Of a stretch of DNA of 41,849 nucleotides, positions 40,094 through 41,849 are shown one piece after another. Source of the DNA: Gemmatimonas sp. (GTDB lineage Bacteria; Gemmatimonadota; Gemmatimonadetes; Gemmatimonadales; Gemmatimonadaceae); assembly GCA_021154285.1 (NCBI GenBank), contig JAJKIV010000152.1, positions 1 to 41,849 on the forward strand, given 5' to 3'. Position 1 is the first letter of the stretch. Each line of letters begins with the position of its first letter. The notes below the pieces were generated by a model. The model saw only the letters and a program-made list of their open reading frames with translations, was not told where the DNA came from and did not search any database. Position numbers and translations under genes: made by a program.

Positions 40094-41849
40094 CGACCCT
40101 CAGCGCTCTCCAGTCATCGAGCCATTGCAGAAGCCGCGCGGGACCGATCGGCGAGGGCACGGCGGCGGCAACAAACTGACGGACGGTTGGCTCGACAGGA
40201 AGAGGCGCGGGCGCTTCGATGACTCTGTTCCAGATGAGCGCGGGAACGTGATTCGCGCGAGAACGAACACGGTCGATGATCCGGCACGCCTCTAGCCGTA
40301 CGACAGGCTCGTCGAGCGCGACGACGAGCACGCCCGCCTGCGCGGGGTCCTGGAGGAGCGCGGTCACGGCGCGCGTGCGGCGCGCGAATGCCACGAGGTC
40401 CGCCGCGAGCTCGCCGCCGCCAGCGAGCTCCCGATACTTGAGCATCAGCCGCAGAAGGCGGTGCGACCAATCCAGGGCCAACGACGGCATCTCGAGTAGG
40501 CGAATGAGGTGACCGGTCGGCGCCGGATCTATTACGATGCGTTCGTACGCCCCGTCGGCAACCGCGTCACCGAGCCAGATGAGTGCGTAGAGCTCGTCGA
40601 TGCCGGGGGGGGCAAGCGCGAACAGCTGGCGCGCGATCGCGCGATCGTGAGTCGCGTCGAGGCCGGGGCCCAGCAGCGCATCGAACGCGGAGTCGACGCG
40701 CGCCTCGTACGCGGTTCGCCATCGCGCAAATGCGGCGGTCGCGTCGATCTGACGTGCGACGAGCCCGTGCCCGCCCTGCACCTCGACGTCCGCGTCGGCA
40801 ATCGGCTGCGCGAGGGCGTCGGCAACGGACGGTGCCGGATCGGTCGAGGCGAGGAAGGTCCGGTGGCCGCGACGGGCGGCAGCAATCGCGAGGGCGCACG
40901 ACACCGTTGTCTTCCCCACTCCGCCTTTCCCTCCGACGAGGAGCACAGGCGGGAGCGATTCCAGCGCCGGCGCCGCGGCGGGAAGCGCGGCGAGCGTCGC
41001 GCGGCTATCGCGTGTGTCGCCGGACCGAACGCTGGTGCGTTTCGAGCGGTTGTCGCGCACGAGCTGCCTAACGCCATTACTCCAACGCTCGAGGCTTGGC
41101 CGCCCCGGATCGAGCGTACCGAAATCGGAGGCCGTGAACAGCGCGGCGTCCGGCACGGCCCGCCTAACGGTTTCCACAGCCGTCTCCGTGTCCGGACCAC
41201 GCGCCGCCGGCACCGCATTCAGCAGCACGGCGCTTACCGTCATGTTGATTGCGGCGAGCGTCGCTGCATAGCGCACAGTCTCGCTGAGCACGAGTGGCTC
41301 CGGTCGAGTAACGAGCAGGACGCCCGCCCGCGCAGGGTCCGTCGTCAGAGCCCGAAGCCGTGTCACCTTCCGTCGCAGGTCGTCGATGAACGCATCGGCC
41401 GCGTCGGGACGATAGCGGTGCAGGAGCGCTGACACCATGAAACGGTGCTTGCCCTGCATCGCGTCGAGCAGCTCGATGAGCGCGAGGAAGGTCTGCGGCA
41501 GCGCAAGCAGCCGGAGCGTGTGACCCGTCGGGGCGGTATCGAGGACAACCCGCTCCCACTCGTCACGCTCCGGAAGATCCGCGAGCGCCAGCAAGGCCAT
41601 CGTTTCGTCGATGCCGGGCAACGTCGAATCGACGAGTCCCTGAATATCTTCGCGATCGAGGTAGGTTCCGCGATCGATGATCGTCGCTACGATGTCGCCG
41701 AAGCGCGAGATGAAATCGCTACGCGCAGCGGCAGCGTCCAGCTGCGACGCCGCGAGCGACGGGACGTCGGCGATAGTCCGCGGGTCACCGCTCAAGGGTG
41801 CGCCGAGCGCGTCGGCGAGCGTGCCGGCGGGGTCGGTCGAGAGCACGAG
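40086..41849 (-). CDS. tandem-domain ArsA/Get3-like ATPase (5' truncated)
   Basis: The frame is open to the window edge, so the N-terminal P-loop is missing. The visible 587 residues begin at LVLSTDPAG of the first domain, which also shows VVLDTAPTGHTLRLL. The second domain has its own P-loop GGKGGVGKTT (near residue 306), STDPAPSVADAL and VIDPAPTGHLIRLLEMP. Only two cysteines are visible (in SCALA and EACRI), so the ArsA arsenite ligands and the Get3 CxxC zinc motif are absent. It therefore is not an arsenite pump subunit. Overlap with gvpL points to a role in vesicle assembly or protein handling, which is inference. Confidence 0.85.
   Translation of the reverse strand, partial: LVLSTDPAGTLADALGAPLSGDPRTIADVPSLAASQLDAAAARSDFISRFGDIVATIIDRGTYLDREDIQGLVDSTLPGIDETMALLALADLPERDEWERVVLDTAPTGHTLRLLALPQTFLALIELLDAMQGKHRFMVSALLHRYRPDAADAFIDDLRRKVTRLRALTTDPARAGVLLVTRPEPLVLSETVRYAATLAAINMTVSAVLLNAVPAARGPDTETAVETVRRAVPDAALFTASDFGTLDPGRPSLERWSNGVRQLVRDNRSKRTSVRSGDTRDSRATLAALPAAAPALESLPPVLLVGGKGGVGKTTVSCALAIAAARRGHRTFLASTDPAPSVADALAQPIADADVEVQGGHGLVARQIDATAAFARWRTAYEARVDSAFDALLGPGLDATHDRAIARQLFALAPPGIDELYALIWLGDAVADGAYERIVIDPAPTGHLIRLLEMPSLALDWSHRLLRLMLKYRELAGGGELAADLVAFARRTRAVTALLQDPAQAGVLVVALDEPVVRLEACRIIDRVRSRANHVPALIWNRVIEAPAPLPVEPTVRQFVAAAVPSPIGPARLLQWLDDWRALRVDG

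Larger units (their letters stand above)
1334..41169. repeat. dispersed octamer GCCTAACG / CGTTAGGC (27 exact copies)
   Basis: By eye I count exact copies starting at 1334, 2255, 3773, 3872, 6641, 7417, 8155, 10328, 10808, 11681, 13998, 15420, 16239, 18220, 18992, 19202, 19935, 21331, 29909, 32466, 32897, 33605, 36024, 36633, 36818, 41066 and 41162. Eleven more keep the core CCTAAC with one end base changed (1013, 4538, 11276, 21941, 26257, 27947, 29058, 30555, 32169, 32447, 38030). The orientation split is 13 to 14. Assuming 65% GC and independent bases, I would expect about 1.6. Most copies lie in coding sequence. Confidence 0.85.

Noticed and set aside
40086-41849. Arsenite-transporting ATPase ArsA for arsenic resistance
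   Set aside because: The visible protein has only two cysteines, not placed as the arsenite ligands, and the neighbours are gas vesicle genes rather than arsB, arsD or arsR.
1-41849. CRISPR array, insertion sequence or prophage
   Set aside because: No regularly spaced repeats, transposase, integrase or terminal inverted repeats with target duplications were seen.

Overview
The window looks like a piece of chromosome from a GC-rich (roughly two-thirds GC), Gram-negative, non-enteric bacterium. My best inference is the phylum Gemmatimonadota or a close neighbour. The grounds are tandem MacB-type permeases, a bacillithiol deacetylase next to kynurenine genes, an mglB-mglA pair inside a dnaX-ybaB-recR run, and a gas vesicle cluster. 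No rRNA or tRNA lies in the window, so the assignment rests on gene content alone.

Layout. (1) 1-9120, plus strand: four MacB/FtsX-type ABC permeases in an A-B-A-B order, then bshB1, kynA, kynB and an ABC-2 type ATPase/permease pair. From 2722 on these genes are nearly contiguous, and the gap before 2722 holds two clean palindromes. (2) 9173-11444, plus strand: a cysteine desulfurase and mnmA, a tRNA 2-thiolation pair. (3) 11456-20240, minus strand, in transcription order: the SRP RNA gene, dnaX, ybaB, recR, a small membrane protein, mglB, mglA, pgsA, cinA, grpE and dnaJ. (4) 20240-30317, minus strand: transaldolase, pyruvate kinase, a PhnP-like hydrolase, a class II aldolase overlapping a two-component pair, YtxH and YihY membrane proteins, a tiny repeat lipoprotein and a threonine aldolase. 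(5) 30479-37295: a sensory island with two large histidine kinases, an Hpt/multi-REC hub and a stand-alone receiver. (6) 37276-41849, minus strand: a gas vesicle operon (GvpA, GvpJ-like, GvpK, two GvpF/L, another GvpA-family protein) headed by a tandem ArsA/Get3-like ATPase cut by the window edge.

How it fits together. The gas vesicle operon runs directly into the sensor kinase gene, with an overlap. That kinase converges on a stand-alone receiver, and the other two signalling genes lie just beyond it. None of the four signalling proteins shows a recognisable DNA-binding domain. I infer a phosphorelay linked to buoyancy or another gas vesicle function, in which the ArsA-like ATPase may chaperone or energise assembly.

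Most unusual signals. (a) dnaJ has an in-frame TGA exactly where the first cysteine of the fourth zinc motif belongs, and the reading frame continues intact afterwards. (b) The octamer GCCTAACG/CGTTAGGC occurs 27 times by my count, in both orientations and inside genes. This looks like a HIP1-like or uptake-sequence-like genome motif, and one inverted pair sits between convergent genes. (c) GGGAAC-type inverted repeats abut the start codons of both recR and dnaX, and a potential three-way-junction RNA lies between the SRP RNA gene and dnaX.
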